Assembly (NCBI GenBank): GCA_964351995.1
Contig: CAYGQE010000003.1
Coordinates: 62,001 to 126,000 of the forward strand
DNA length: 64,000 nt
Direction of reading: 5' to 3'
Origin: SZUA-35 sp964351995
GTDB taxonomy: Bacteria > Actinomycetota > Acidimicrobiia > Acidimicrobiales > SZUA-35
Position numbers and translations under genes: made by a program. Numbering within the stretch: position 1 is the first letter of the stretch; each line of letters opens with the position of its first letter. A model generated the notes under the pieces. That model had not been told where the DNA came from. It did not search any database and was given only the letters and a program-made list of their open reading frames with translations. Below, in pieces: positions 25,583 to 34,196 of this stretch.

Positions 25583-25611
25583 CGCCGAGCAGCGTTCGTG
25601 CTGCGTTGGCG
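25583..25611. terminator. Interrupted inverted repeat downstream of adenosine deaminase
   Basis: CGCC-GCAGC and GCTGC-GGCG arms surround a 6-base loop with small internal bulges. It lies about 120 bases after the deaminase stop and about 90 bases upstream of the repeat-lipoprotein start, in the largest gap of the window (about 235 bases), which otherwise shows nothing recognisable. Confidence 0.3.
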
Positions 25612-25729
25612 GAAGGCGTCCGTCGAAGAGTCAGTACGCACCCAGTAGCTGTTTGGTTCGCGCTGTCCCAAGGAAATCTTGCTTGCTCCAACGGCGACTC
25701 ATCACTGCTGGGAAGGCCCCTGTGACTCG

Positions 25730-26719
25730 CTACGAGCTCTCGGTCGGGACGAGCCATTCGGCTACGCCAACGCATGCGTTCGAAACGATGGCCTCCGGAG
25801 CGTCGCTCGTGATGAGCGACGTCTTGGCGATGGCGGCGAGTTGCTCGTCGTTCAATCCCAAGCTTGTTCGGGCCAACTCGTATTCGTCGCCGAGGCCGAC
25901 CCCGAACATGAGCGGGTCATCGGCTCCGAGTGAGCAAGGCACGCCGGCATAGAGGAGTTCCGGCAATTGGTGCTCGGCAACCGCGGTGACGACTCCGAGT
26001 TTCCAGTTGGACGTGATGCAAACATCGAGTGATACGCCTCGAGAGACCAGCAGCTCCAGGACGTCTGCACTCTCAACGGCTCGAACCCCGTGAGCGATTC
26101 GAGTGGCCCCCAAATCCTCCACTGCCGAACGAACACTTTCCGGTCCTGAATTTTCTCCTGCGTGAGGTGCCGAGGTCAGCCCCGCCGATCGAGCAATCGC
26201 AAATGCCGCGGCGAAGTGTGCCGATGGCGCAGCCTCTTCGTTGCCGGTCAACCCGAACGCATGAACGCCGTTGTCCGCGTATCCAGCAGCGTATTCAGCC
26301 AGGTGTTCAGCGACCGAAGGATCGGCATGTCGAGACGCTGCCATGGTGAGCCCGAACCCCACGCCCAGTCTTGCCCCGACCGAGCGACCCTCGTCCAGGA
26401 CGAGTTCCATGACCGAATCGGGGTCGCCGAGGGGGCGGAACGGGTGCGGGTTGAAGTGTGGTTGGACCCACACCGCGCCGTCTGCGGCGGCGTCCTCGAC
26501 GACCTCGCGTACCAGGCGTTGCATGTTCTCGGGCCGAGCGACGCAGATCTCGAAGGACGAGTGAAAGCATTGCTGGAATTCGTAGAAGTTGGTGAAGCGC
26601 TGCGGGTCGGCGACGCGGAAGCCCTCTTGCTCGGCTAGCTCCATCATGGTGGACTTGCGCATGGCGCCGATCAGATGAGTGTGCAGCTCGGCCTTGGGCA
26701 GCAGTCGCAGATCACGCAT
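25730..26719 (-). CDS. Adenosine deaminase-family protein
   Basis: 329-residue TIM-barrel amidohydrolase of the adenosine/adenine deaminase group. Metal and catalytic residues are visible: HTHLIGAM near residue 13 (first two His), HAGE near residue 190 (catalytic His and Glu), a further AHGVRA and LGADDP near residue 280. The ATG at 26719 starts just before the first metal motif (KAELHTH), as usual for the family; longer frames are not family-like. The substrate (adenosine, adenine or a modified purine) cannot be read from sequence. Confidence 0.85.
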   Translation of the reverse strand: MRDLRLLPKAELHTHLIGAMRKSTMMELAEQEGFRVADPQRFTNFYEFQQCFHSSFEICVARPENMQRLVREVVEDAAADGAVWVQPHFNPHPFRPLGDPDSVMELVLDEGRSVGARLGVGFGLTMAASRHADPSVAEHLAEYAAGYADNGVHAFGLTGNEEAAPSAHFAAAFAIARSAGLTSAPHAGENSGPESVRSAVEDLGATRIAHGVRAVESADVLELLVSRGVSLDVCITSNWKLGVVTAVAEHQLPELLYAGVPCSLGADDPLMFGVGLGDEYELARTSLGLNDEQLAAIAKTSLITSDAPEAIVSNACVGVAEWLVPTESS

Positions 26720-26813
26720 CCCCAATGCTATTCCTTCAGAGCTCGTCGCCTCCTCACTCGCCGCTACCGCTCGGCGACGGTCGAGCCAGGTGCGCTCAAC
26801 TGTCCGCGTTCGA

Positions 26814-27143
26814 TCATGTGGTCGCAGGAGGTGAGGGCCTGGGGATCTCGTTGATCTCGAAGAAACCTGAGGTCGCTCCGAGTGGTGGATGAGCGGCAAG
26901 CGCAGCTCGGAATTCCGCCATGTGCGGCGTGGCGAAGTGGGCGAGCAGGCTCGCATGGTCGTCCCATCGCTCGGTGATCCGAACCGTGGCCGGCGCATCG
27001 AGTTCTGTACTGAAGGTGTAGTCCTGACACCCGGCCTCGGCCCGACTCGCTTGCTGCATCGCCAGCAAGGGGTCTCGCATCGCAGCGAAGCCAGCCTCGT
27101 CCATCTCGACGACGGCGTTGACGATGATCTCGGGTTGGGTCAT
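26814..27143 (-). CDS. Antibiotic-biosynthesis-monooxygenase (ABM) domain protein
   Basis: 109-residue small ferredoxin-like-fold monooxygenase-type protein. Sequence VVEMDEAGFAAM, AGCQDYTFS, ITERWDDHASLLAHFATPHM and the central HFATPHM helix are typical of the ABM/YgiN family, which oxidises quinone-like or aromatic compounds without cofactor. It is divergent from an MFS transporter across 85 bases. The substrate is unknown. Confidence 0.85.
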   Translation of the reverse strand: MTQPEIIVNAVVEMDEAGFAAMRDPLLAMQQASRAEAGCQDYTFSTELDAPATVRITERWDDHASLLAHFATPHMAEFRAALAAHPPLGATSGFFEINEIPRPSPPATT

Positions 27144-27228
27144 GCCGGAAACCTAGTGCGGGGGTGCCGGATGGACGAGGTGCAACGGCGCGCTTCGGTC
27201 GCCGCCTGGCCCGTGTCAGACTGCGGCC

Positions 27229-28344
27229 TTGTCACTTCGTCGTCTCGCTCTCTACATCGGTGGATTCCTCGGCCCCTTCGGCACCGTGCTGATCGTGCCG
27301 ATGTTCCCCGAACTGCGCACGGAATTCGACGCGAGCTCGGGCGCTGTGGGACTGGCCTACAGCTTCTACCTCGTCCCGTTTGCCCTGACGCTGCTGTTCT
27401 CGGGCACGATCGGCGAGCGGCTGGGTCGTCGACGCACCGTGCGATCCACCTACGTGGTGTATGCACTCGCCAGCCTGGCCGCCGCGCTGGCTCCATCGCT
27501 CGCGGTGTTCATCCTGGCCCGAGCAGCACAAGGCGTCGCCAACGCGTTTATCACTCCATTACTCCTGGCCGGCCTGGCCGAAATGGTCCCCTCGGAGCGC
27601 TTTGGGCGCGAGGTCGGCATCTACTCGAGCTTCCAAGCGCTCGGCAGCGGCCTGGGCCCATTGTTGGGCGGCCTCGCTGCTGACACCTCGTGGCAGCTGG
27701 CCTTCTTCGGAACGGCGGCGATCGCTGGTCTCCTCGCGCTCATGCCACCCGACGGTGAACCGCGCCCGGGAGCCGAGGCACCTCAACTCCGACCGCTGGC
27801 CACGCGGCAGATGTTGTTTCTCGGCGTCGGATTCTTCTTTGCCGCCGCCGGCCCTGTGGGGATTGCCGTAGTGGTCGGCGTGGTCGGGCGCGATGTCTTG
27901 TCGCTGACGGGCACCTCCACCGGGTTGATCCTCCTCGGCGGCGCCGCAGCCGCCGCAGCCCTCGGGCCGATGTGGGGCCGGCTGCTCGACGGTTGGGGAG
28001 CGAAGCGGGTCGCACCCGTCGTGATCACGGCTGCGGCTGTGTCGACGACGGCGCTGGCATTCGGAACGAGCGGGTGGCTTCTGGGCTTGCTGTGGGTGGT
28101 CGGAGGCGGGATGGCCGCTTTTGTCGTGGTCGTTTTCCAAGCGCTCGGCGCCACGATCATGCCGGAGAACCGCGGCGGCGCTCTGTCGTTCCTCTTGGCC
28201 TTCCGTTTCCTGGGGCACGCCGCCGGTCCATTGCTGTTGATCCCGCTGATCGACACGTCGGCGACCACGGCGTTCGTGATTGGTGGGATGCTCGGGATCG
28301 TGACACTTGGGTCAGCCACAGCGGCACTTCGATCGCCGACGTAG
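27229..28344 (+). CDS. Major facilitator superfamily transporter
   Basis: 371 residues with about 12 hydrophobic helices. The loop 2-3 signature G-x-x-x-D/E-R-x-G-R-R is present as GTIGERLGRRRT (about 62-73), and the family EMVPSERFGREVG loop and a similar WGRLLDGWGAKR in the second half are seen. It resembles drug/metabolite efflux permeases. The start used is a TTG at 27229, with a weak ribosome site, so the true N-terminus is uncertain by a few residues. It precedes the catabolic hydratase on the same strand. Confidence 0.85.
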   Translation: MSLRRLALYIGGFLGPFGTVLIVPMFPELRTEFDASSGAVGLAYSFYLVPFALTLLFSGTIGERLGRRRTVRSTYVVYALASLAAALAPSLAVFILARAAQGVANAFITPLLLAGLAEMVPSERFGREVGIYSSFQALGSGLGPLLGGLAADTSWQLAFFGTAAIAGLLALMPPDGEPRPGAEAPQLRPLATRQMLFLGVGFFFAAAGPVGIAVVVGVVGRDVLSLTGTSTGLILLGGAAAAAALGPMWGRLLDGWGAKRVAPVVITAAAVSTTALAFGTSGWLLGLLWVVGGGMAAFVVVVFQALGATIMPENRGGALSFLLAFRFLGHAAGPLLLIPLIDTSATTAFVIGGMLGIVTLGSATAALRSPT

Positions 28345-28376
28345 ACCACAAGCGAGGTCTGTGGCACCATCACGCG

Positions 28377-29171
28377 ATGCAGATGACCCCAGCCCAGCAT
28401 CGCGAAGCAGCCGAGGCGCTGGTCGAGGCGGAGAACACTCGTGTGTGGACCCAGCCGCTGACCGTCAAGTACGAAAACGCCGACATCGAAGACGCCTACG
28501 CTGTGGGGCAGTTGGTCACTGACATCAAAGTCGCCAACGGTCGAGTGGTGAAGGGCCACAAGGTTGGCCTGACTTCGAAGGCAATGCGTTCGCTCACCGG
28601 CGCAACCGAACCCGACTACGGCACGGTCTTCGACAATTGGTTCCTCGACGAAGGCTCACAGGTGTCGATGAGCACCATGAACGACCCGCTCGCCGAGATC
28701 GAGATCGTCTTTGTTCTGAAGGAGCCACTCGGGGGCCCTGACGTCAATGCCATCGACGTCATCCGGGCGACCGACTTCATCCTCCCTGCAGTCGAGGTCG
28801 TCGACAATCGCTATGCCGGGAGTGGCAAGAGCGGCGTGGTCGACAGCATCTCCGACGCCGCCTCCTGCGGTTTCGTGATGGTCGCTGGTAATCCCATCAA
28901 CCTGACAGACATCGACATCCGTCACGTCACCGGTGCGCTCTACAAAAACGGGCAGATCGAGGAGTCCGGAATGGCCTCGGCGGTCATGGGCAACCCCATC
29001 AACTCGATGGCCTGGTTGGCCCGCAAGTTGCACGAGTTCGACGTGGTCATGCAGCCGGGCCACAGCATTTTGTCTGGATCGTTCATCAAGGCCCACCGCA
29101 TCGGTGCCGGCGACTCGATCGTGGCCGACTTCGGGCCGCTCGGTCAGATCAGCTTCGGGGTTGTCGACTGA
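28377..29171 (+). CDS. 2-keto-4-pentenoate hydratase-like protein
   Basis: 264 residues of the fumarylacetoacetate-hydrolase-fold hydratase group (MhpD/HpcG-like), adding water to 2-oxo-pent-4-enoates in meta-cleavage pathways. Features are KGHKVGLTSKAM (about 61-72), the metal site in AEIEIVFVL (about 100-108), LPAVEVVDNRY and the C-terminal PGHSILSGSF. The ATG at 28377 follows a short gap after the MFS gene. Its stop codon abuts directly on the stop of the aldolase on the other strand. Together with aldolase, RidA and RraA-like genes it points to breakdown of an aromatic or keto-acid. Confidence 0.88.
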   Translation: MQMTPAQHREAAEALVEAENTRVWTQPLTVKYENADIEDAYAVGQLVTDIKVANGRVVKGHKVGLTSKAMRSLTGATEPDYGTVFDNWFLDEGSQVSMSTMNDPLAEIEIVFVLKEPLGGPDVNAIDVIRATDFILPAVEVVDNRYAGSGKSGVVDSISDAASCGFVMVAGNPINLTDIDIRHVTGALYKNGQIEESGMASAVMGNPINSMAWLARKLHEFDVVMQPGHSILSGSFIKAHRIGAGDSIVADFGPLGQISFGVVD

Positions 29172-29948
29172 CTAGCTGCCGAGGAAATCACGAGAGCTCT
29201 TGAGGTCGGCTCTGATGCCGGCCACCATCGGCTGGTAGTCGTAGCCGACCGTGATCATCGTGAAGCCCTGCTCCCGTCGCTTCTCGACCAGGCCGGGTTC
29301 GGCGTGGATGCCGGGAATCACGCCGTTGGCTTCGCATGCTGCGACGACACGCCGAAGCGCGTCGTCGAAATCATCGCTCGGCTGATCCGCCGCTGCCGGG
29401 TAGCCCATGCTCATCGAGAGATCCGAGGGCCCCACGTAGAGCGCGCCAACGCCCTCAACTGCGGCGATGGCCTCGACATTGGCGATCGCCTCCACGGTTT
29501 CGATCATCGGGATCACGGTCACCGTGTCTTGAGCGGTCTCGAAGTAGGTGCCGCCGTAGCGCATGCTGGCACCAATGGGGCCGACGCTGCGATCACCGTC
29601 GGGTGCGTAACGGCAGGCCCGCACTGATGTGACGGCCTGCTCGACGGTGTTGACCATTGGCACGATGACGCCAAGCGTTCCTGAATCGATGAGGCGGCCG
29701 ATGAGTGCCGGGTCGACGGAGGTGACACGCGCCACCGGGAACGCATCGCCGGTGTTGATGTGCGTGAGCATCTTCAACGCCATGTCGAGGTCCATGAGCC
29801 CGTGCTGCATGTCAATGCAGACGTAGTCGTAGCCCTCCTTCGACGCGACCTCTGCCGCCATGGGCTCGCGCAGGAACAGCCAGGCGCCGAGCACTGCTTC
29901 TTGGTCCTCGAGACGGGCGGCAAGAGAGGTGGGGATGGGGCTGGGCAT
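29172..29948 (-). CDS. HpcH/HpaI-family aldolase
   Basis: 258-residue class II pyruvate-dependent aldolase, splitting 4-hydroxy-2-oxo acids. Metal and pyruvate contacts are visible: DMQHG (near 45-50), the arginine in VARVTSVD, PMIETVEAI (Glu metal ligand near 147) and GPSDLSMSMG. The ATG at 29948 was chosen because a GGAG site lies 6 bases upstream; the ATG at 29972 would overlap the RidA gene. It is transcribed after RidA with a 16-base gap and its stop abuts the hydratase stop. It is the natural next step after the hydratase. Confidence 0.87.
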   Translation of the reverse strand: MPSPIPTSLAARLEDQEAVLGAWLFLREPMAAEVASKEGYDYVCIDMQHGLMDLDMALKMLTHINTGDAFPVARVTSVDPALIGRLIDSGTLGVIVPMVNTVEQAVTSVRACRYAPDGDRSVGPIGASMRYGGTYFETAQDTVTVIPMIETVEAIANVEAIAAVEGVGALYVGPSDLSMSMGYPAAADQPSDDFDDALRRVVAACEANGVIPGIHAEPGLVEKRREQGFTMITVGYDYQPMVAGIRADLKSSRDFLGS

Positions 29949-29964
29949 GGTGTCTCCTGGCGAT

Positions 29965-30342
29965 TCAGTCACTGATGTAGGCGATGAAGCTGGCGGTCAT
30001 GACGGTGCCGTCACTGGCATGGGTGTGTCGGGAGGGTCGAGAGGTCTCGTCGGGAAACACCGCCACATAGTGGCCATCGATTTCGCTCCGCATCTCGGCA
30101 GTCGGGGCCCAGAACTCGACCTTCGCCACATCGTCCCAGGACGCACCAGCCTCATCGAGGATGAGCCGCATGTGCCGGAAGAGGTTGTCCAGCTGCGCTT
30201 GGGAGCCTTCGGGGACGTCACGAGTGCCGGGGTTGAACGCAACGATCACCGAGGTGGTGAGCAGCGGCCCGATGCGTGTCGCCACGGGAATGGCCGTGAG
30301 GTGGGAGAGTCCTTCGATCTCGATGGATCGACGCTCCGACAC
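29965..30342 (-). CDS. RidA/YjgF-family protein
   Basis: 125 residues from a GTG at 30342, just after the stop of the RraA-like gene; an upstream ATG at 30372 inside that gene gives 135. RidA proteins hydrolyse reactive enamine/imine intermediates or act as specialised deaminases in catabolic operons. Family features include TSVIVAFNPGTRDVP, QLDNLFRHMRLILDEAG and VAKVEFWAP. The conserved late arginine lies within ETSRPSRHTH. It sits in the operon RraA-RidA-aldolase. Confidence 0.82.
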   Translation of the reverse strand: MSERRSIEIEGLSHLTAIPVATRIGPLLTTSVIVAFNPGTRDVPEGSQAQLDNLFRHMRLILDEAGASWDDVAKVEFWAPTAEMRSEIDGHYVAVFPDETSRPSRHTHASDGTVMTASFIAYISD

Positions 30343-30344
30343 GA

Positions 30345-31076
30345 TCAGCCCTGTTCCTTCGCCGCAAGCCATGCCTCGAAGTCGGCCCGTCGCTCATCGG
30401 TCAGCGGGAACACGCCGTGGACCGAGTCGCCCGCCGCCACCCGCTCGATGGCGAACGACTCACGAAGCTCCTGAGCAACGGCATCGCGTGCGACCTCCTC
30501 GACGAGCTTCGCCGGGATGATCACGGCGCCCTCGGCGTCGCCGACCACGACGTCGCCGGGAACCACGAACACACCAGCGCAGGTGATCGGCTCGTCATGG
30601 CTGAAGGGCATGTGGTGACGGGCCCAGGTCGAACCGTGTGATGACTGGTGGTACACCGGATAGCCGAGCTCTGCGATGGCGGGGGTGTCGCGCAGCGCAC
30701 CGTCGGTGATGATCCCGACGGCGCCGCGCTGGAAACCGCGTGCGGCGTAGATGTCGCCGACCGTGCCTGCATCGGGGACCTCGCGCGCTTCGATGACGAG
30801 CACGTCGCCCGGCTCGGCAGTCTCCGCCGCCATCCGCTGAGAATTCATGCTGGTCGACAGTTCGTCGATCATGTCCGCACGATGAGGGACATAGCGAAGG
30901 GTCCGGCAGCGGCCGACCATGGACTGATTCGGCAGTAGCGGCTTGAGTCCGGCCAGGAAGGTGGTGCGCATGCCCCGCATTTGCAGCTGGTGTGTGACCG
31001 TGGCGGTCGAAACACCAGCGAGCATGTCGCGGAGTTCGTCGGTGAGAACCTGAGGGATGTCGGCGACGTCAGTCAT
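30345..31076 (-). CDS. RraA-like aldolase/decarboxylase-family protein
   Basis: 243 residues, RraA/HMG-aldolase family; members cleave 4-hydroxy-4-methyl-2-oxoglutarate-type acids or decarboxylate oxaloacetate, and the regulator RraA is one branch. The core GDVLVIEAR, GAVGIITDGALRDTPAI and the terminal GDAEGAVIIPA match. The TDGALRD Asp/Arg and Arg pair fit the metal/pyruvate site. With the HpcH/HpaI aldolase it suggests two successive C-C cleavages, though one could be isomerisation. It starts an operon with RidA and the aldolase; an SDR gene lies 54 bases upstream on the same strand. Confidence 0.83.
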   Translation of the reverse strand: MTDVADIPQVLTDELRDMLAGVSTATVTHQLQMRGMRTTFLAGLKPLLPNQSMVGRCRTLRYVPHRADMIDELSTSMNSQRMAAETAEPGDVLVIEAREVPDAGTVGDIYAARGFQRGAVGIITDGALRDTPAIAELGYPVYHQSSHGSTWARHHMPFSHDEPITCAGVFVVPGDVVVGDAEGAVIIPAKLVEEVARDAVAQELRESFAIERVAAGDSVHGVFPLTDERRADFEAWLAAKEQG

Positions 31077-31130
31077 GAAAACCTTTGTGTTGTTGCGGAA
31101 GATCGTGGAGAACGTGGCATCTCGACCCTG

Positions 31131-31940
31131 TCAGAGGCCGAACATCGAGAGAGTACCGAGGTCGACGATCGACTGCCCCCCATCAGCGATCAGCACGCTG
31201 CCAGTGATGAACGAAGACGCATCACAGGAGAGAAACTCAATGCATGCTGCGATCTCGTCGGGGGCAGAGAGTCGCTGAATCGGGTTGCGGTGCACCATCA
31301 ACGCTCGGGCTTCTTCGTCGTCGACATCGTTGACGTGCGCCGTGAGGTCAGCTGCACCGGCGGCCATCGGGGTGTCGACCCAACCGGGACACAACGTGTT
31401 GACTCGGATGCCGTCGCTCCCGAGGTCCAGTGCCATCGATCGGGTGAGGCCGAGCAGTGCTGCCTTGGTTGTCCCGTAGGTGACGCTCTGCTTGGCGGCA
31501 AAGAGCGCAGCGATTGATGCAACGTTCACGATGGAGCCACCTCCCGATGTCCTGATGTGGGGAACGGCGGCCCGTGTCACTCGCACCGGGCCTTTCAGAT
31601 TCACATCGACCATGGCATCCCATGTGTCATCATCAACCGCTTCGATGCCGCCGCGGCCTGCCGTACCAGCGTTGTTGACCACGATGTCCAACCGGCCGAA
31701 CGTTTCGACCGTTCGAGCGACGGCCGCCTCCACCGAGCTCGTGTCGGTCACATCGCACGTCACCGCAAGCGATCCCGTTTCGTTGGCGATCTCCTGCAAC
31801 GGTTCGCTGCGGCGCCCGACGATCGCGACTCGGGCACCTCGGTCGTTGAAGCGGCGAGCAGTGGCGCTTCCGATACCCGAGCCGCCTCCGGTGATGAAGA
31901 CCACCTTGCCGTCGAGATCAGATCCAATCATGGGTGTCAT
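31131..31940 (-). CDS. Short-chain dehydrogenase/reductase
   Basis: 269-residue NAD(P)-dependent SDR. Cofactor loop TGGGSGIG (near residue 17), NNAG (near 90), catalytic Ser in NVASIAAL and Y-x3-K in YGTTKAA, and the family CPGWVDTP are all intact. Acidic/basic residues after the second strand (VGRRSE) suggest NADP preference. It precedes the RraA-RidA-aldolase operon on the same strand and probably oxidises or reduces an intermediate of that pathway. The ATG at 31940 is used; one at 31931 is equally possible. Confidence 0.88.
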   Translation of the reverse strand: MTPMIGSDLDGKVVFITGGGSGIGSATARRFNDRGARVAIVGRRSEPLQEIANETGSLAVTCDVTDTSSVEAAVARTVETFGRLDIVVNNAGTAGRGGIEAVDDDTWDAMVDVNLKGPVRVTRAAVPHIRTSGGGSIVNVASIAALFAAKQSVTYGTTKAALLGLTRSMALDLGSDGIRVNTLCPGWVDTPMAAGAADLTAHVNDVDDEEARALMVHRNPIQRLSAPDEIAACIEFLSCDASSFITGSVLIADGGQSIVDLGTLSMFGL

Positions 31941-31983
31941 GGCTGCACTTTCGCAGATCGTCGGTCGATACGCGGAGCTGCCA

Positions 31984-33201
31984 TCAGCCAGCCTTCGGTC
32001 GAACCGATGCAGCTGTTCGTGTCCGCCCGACCGCAATCACAGCTCCGACAGAGCCGATCAGCACAAAGCCCATGTACGGGTCGATCAGCCAGGTGTTGCC
32101 GGCGCTGGCAGCGATGAGAAAGCCGCTCACCAGCAGCCCCAACTGCAATGATGTCGAGGCCACGACGTCGAGCACGGTGAAGGCCCGCACACTGTTCTCG
32201 GTGTTGACAGAGCGATGCGCCGTTTCGAGCATGGCGACCCTCACCGTGGAGCCCGCGGCACCGATCACCGCCGTTGCGGCGAACACGAGAACCTGAGAGA
32301 CCTGACCGTCGACGGTGTCGCCGACGAAGGAGATGGTGAGCACCGCGGCGAGCAGAGCGGCCGCCGCGACCAGGGCACGACCGGAGACGTCGTCATCTGT
32401 CGGGCGCAATGCCAACAACGCGACCATCGATGCCGCAGTCTGGATGCCTGCGATCAGACCGAGGTTCGCACTCGGCCACAGCACGGTGTCGAGATACACC
32501 AGCCACAGGGGGAGCGCACCGACGTTGACTGCAGCCAGAACGACCAGGACCGAGCGGGTTGCGCTCGACAGCCGAGCACCGCCCTTTGCTGCTCGAGCAG
32601 CGGTGGCTGATTCCGCTTCCCTCGGAGGGTCAGCCACACCGCCCAGACCCAGCGCACAGCCCAAGGCGACGAGACCAACTACAGCGAGAAAGACCGCTCG
32701 GCCCTCGCCACCGAGCGCAGCGAACAGCACGAGCAGAGCAGCCAACAACCCTCGTGCCATCGCTGGCCAGGTGGCGTTCAGCCGTTGCCGAGCTGCAGTG
32801 TCCAATGAGTAGGACAGCAGTGGTTGCCAGGCGGTGGCGAAGAGGACCGAGAGCGCGATCTCTGCGGTCACGGTGATCGCCAGAGCAGTCGAAGCGAGCG
32901 GACCTGTCACGCCGAAGCCGACCAGGAGTGCGAGCACCCAAGCTTGGACTGCGGCGATCAGCAAGAACAGCTGCGCATTCCGTCGCGCCCGGTGGAGGGG
33001 GATTCGTGATGCGTACAACTGGATGGGCACCGAGACCACGCCGAAACCGAAGGCGATGCCGATCACGGTCGGGCTGAGCTCGAGATTCTCGATCGCAAAG
33101 ATCTGGAAGATCGGCCCGCCGTCGACGCCGAGCGATGCTCCGAAGAGCGGCAGGAACAACGTGACAGGAATCAACCGCCGAGAGCCTGAGCGCTTGATCA
33201 C
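31984..33201 (-). CDS. Major facilitator superfamily transporter (second)
   Basis: 405 residues with about 12 hydrophobic segments. It opens VTLFLPLFGASLGVDGGPIFQ and has a basic loop SRIPLHRARRNAQ between helices 2 and 3, a weak form of the MFS signature, and a charged central loop DPPREAESATAARAAK dividing two six-helix halves. The substrate is not readable. It is followed by the SDR and catabolic operon with a gap of 43 bases, so it may import that pathway's substrate. Confidence 0.78.
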   Translation of the reverse strand: MIKRSGSRRLIPVTLFLPLFGASLGVDGGPIFQIFAIENLELSPTVIGIAFGFGVVSVPIQLYASRIPLHRARRNAQLFLLIAAVQAWVLALLVGFGVTGPLASTALAITVTAEIALSVLFATAWQPLLSYSLDTAARQRLNATWPAMARGLLAALLVLFAALGGEGRAVFLAVVGLVALGCALGLGGVADPPREAESATAARAAKGGARLSSATRSVLVVLAAVNVGALPLWLVYLDTVLWPSANLGLIAGIQTAASMVALLALRPTDDDVSGRALVAAAALLAAVLTISFVGDTVDGQVSQVLVFAATAVIGAAGSTVRVAMLETAHRSVNTENSVRAFTVLDVVASTSLQLGLLVSGFLIAASAGNTWLIDPYMGFVLIGSVGAVIAVGRTRTAASVRPKAG

Positions 33202-33251
33202 CCCGGGGACCGTAGCGAGTAGCGACGATCAGTGGGTCGGCGGATGGTCGC

Positions 33252-34154
33252 TCACGCCGTTGGACCGCTGTAGAGGTCGTTGCGCTGGGCGTCTTGGAAG
33301 CCCACGCTTCGATAGAGCTTGCCCGAGGCCGGGTTCTCCGGCTCGTAGCCAATCGAGACACGAGTGGCGCCGGCTCGGGCCAACAATTCGACGCCGCTCG
33401 TCAACAGGTGCCTGGCCAAACCACGCTGCTGGTGATCGTCGTTCACCCGCATGGGCTCGACCACGCCGGTCGAGGTCACCGGATCGAACCAGAACAGACA
33501 GTGGCCAGCGTCGTTGCCATTCGAGTCGATCACGACGAGATCGAACTCGGGGCGGTACAGCGAGAGCTCGTTGAGACGGCGTTCGTCGAACGTGCTGCTG
33601 CGACCGCTGCAGTAGTGCGGGCGATCGAGCGTCTCGCTGCGAGAGGCCAGTCGGTAGCCCTCGTGAAGCGGGCTGACGCTTGGCCGATGATTGATCGCCA
33701 GCCAGGCCTCGACCAGCACGTCGGGCGCTTTGACCGTGAATCCGCGCTCGGTCAACAACGTCTGCATGATCTCGTCCGATCGTTCGACCTCGAGATCGAC
33801 GGAAAGGAAGCCGTAGCTGTTCGCTGCACCCAGCCCTCGGTCCACGACCTGCGCCACGAAGTCGGGTGCGGCATCGGGAAGGACGAACGGGCAGAAAGTG
33901 ACGTTGTCATAGACCAGGGAGGGTTCGCCCCTGAAGTCGAACATCGCCGCCGCCGCTTCGGGCCTGCCGTCGGCATCGAGCCAGAAGAGCTGGTCGAGTT
34001 CGTCGGTGCCCATCGGCCGGTTCCACCACCACTGCAGCTCTGCCGCTTCGTACAACCCCATCGTCGGGTGCGCTTCCCGGCGCCGCTGCAGCAGTGTCGT
34101 CAGCATCTCGATCGCGGCGAGACCCGCCTGTGCATCCTGTCGGGGTTCGGACAT
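33252..34154 (-). CDS. GNAT-family N-acetyltransferase
   Basis: 300 residues. The C-terminal half is a GNAT domain with the acetyl-CoA pyrophosphate loop DDHQQRGLARHLL (Q/R-x-x-G-x-G/A type, near 243-255) and the closing strand NPASGKLYRSVGF. The N-terminal half (about 1-140) is another, divergent alpha-beta region, suggesting a double-GNAT protein with one active site. The acceptor substrate is unknown. It is divergent from a CoA-transferase gene across 42 bases. Confidence 0.83.
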   Translation of the reverse strand: MSEPRQDAQAGLAAIEMLTTLLQRRREAHPTMGLYEAAELQWWWNRPMGTDELDQLFWLDADGRPEAAAAMFDFRGEPSLVYDNVTFCPFVLPDAAPDFVAQVVDRGLGAANSYGFLSVDLEVERSDEIMQTLLTERGFTVKAPDVLVEAWLAINHRPSVSPLHEGYRLASRSETLDRPHYCSGRSSTFDERRLNELSLYRPEFDLVVIDSNGNDAGHCLFWFDPVTSTGVVEPMRVNDDHQQRGLARHLLTSGVELLARAGATRVSIGYEPENPASGKLYRSVGFQDAQRNDLYSGPTA

Positions 34155-34196
34155 GGGCTGAAGGTACTCGGCGCTTCATGGCTACGGTCGTCAATT

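Noticed and set aside
25495..25729. Largest intergenic gap, looked at for a tRNA, riboswitch or small gene
   Set aside because: No cloverleaf or conserved RNA motif seen; the only structure is a weak inverted repeat at 25583-25611, and the 109-codon frame there is antisense noise.
33294..34196. Long N-terminal extension of the CoA transferase to 33294
   Set aside because: The extra 300 codons lie antisense to the acetyltransferase gene, which has intact GNAT motifs. The CoA-transferase fold begins at the GTG 34197.
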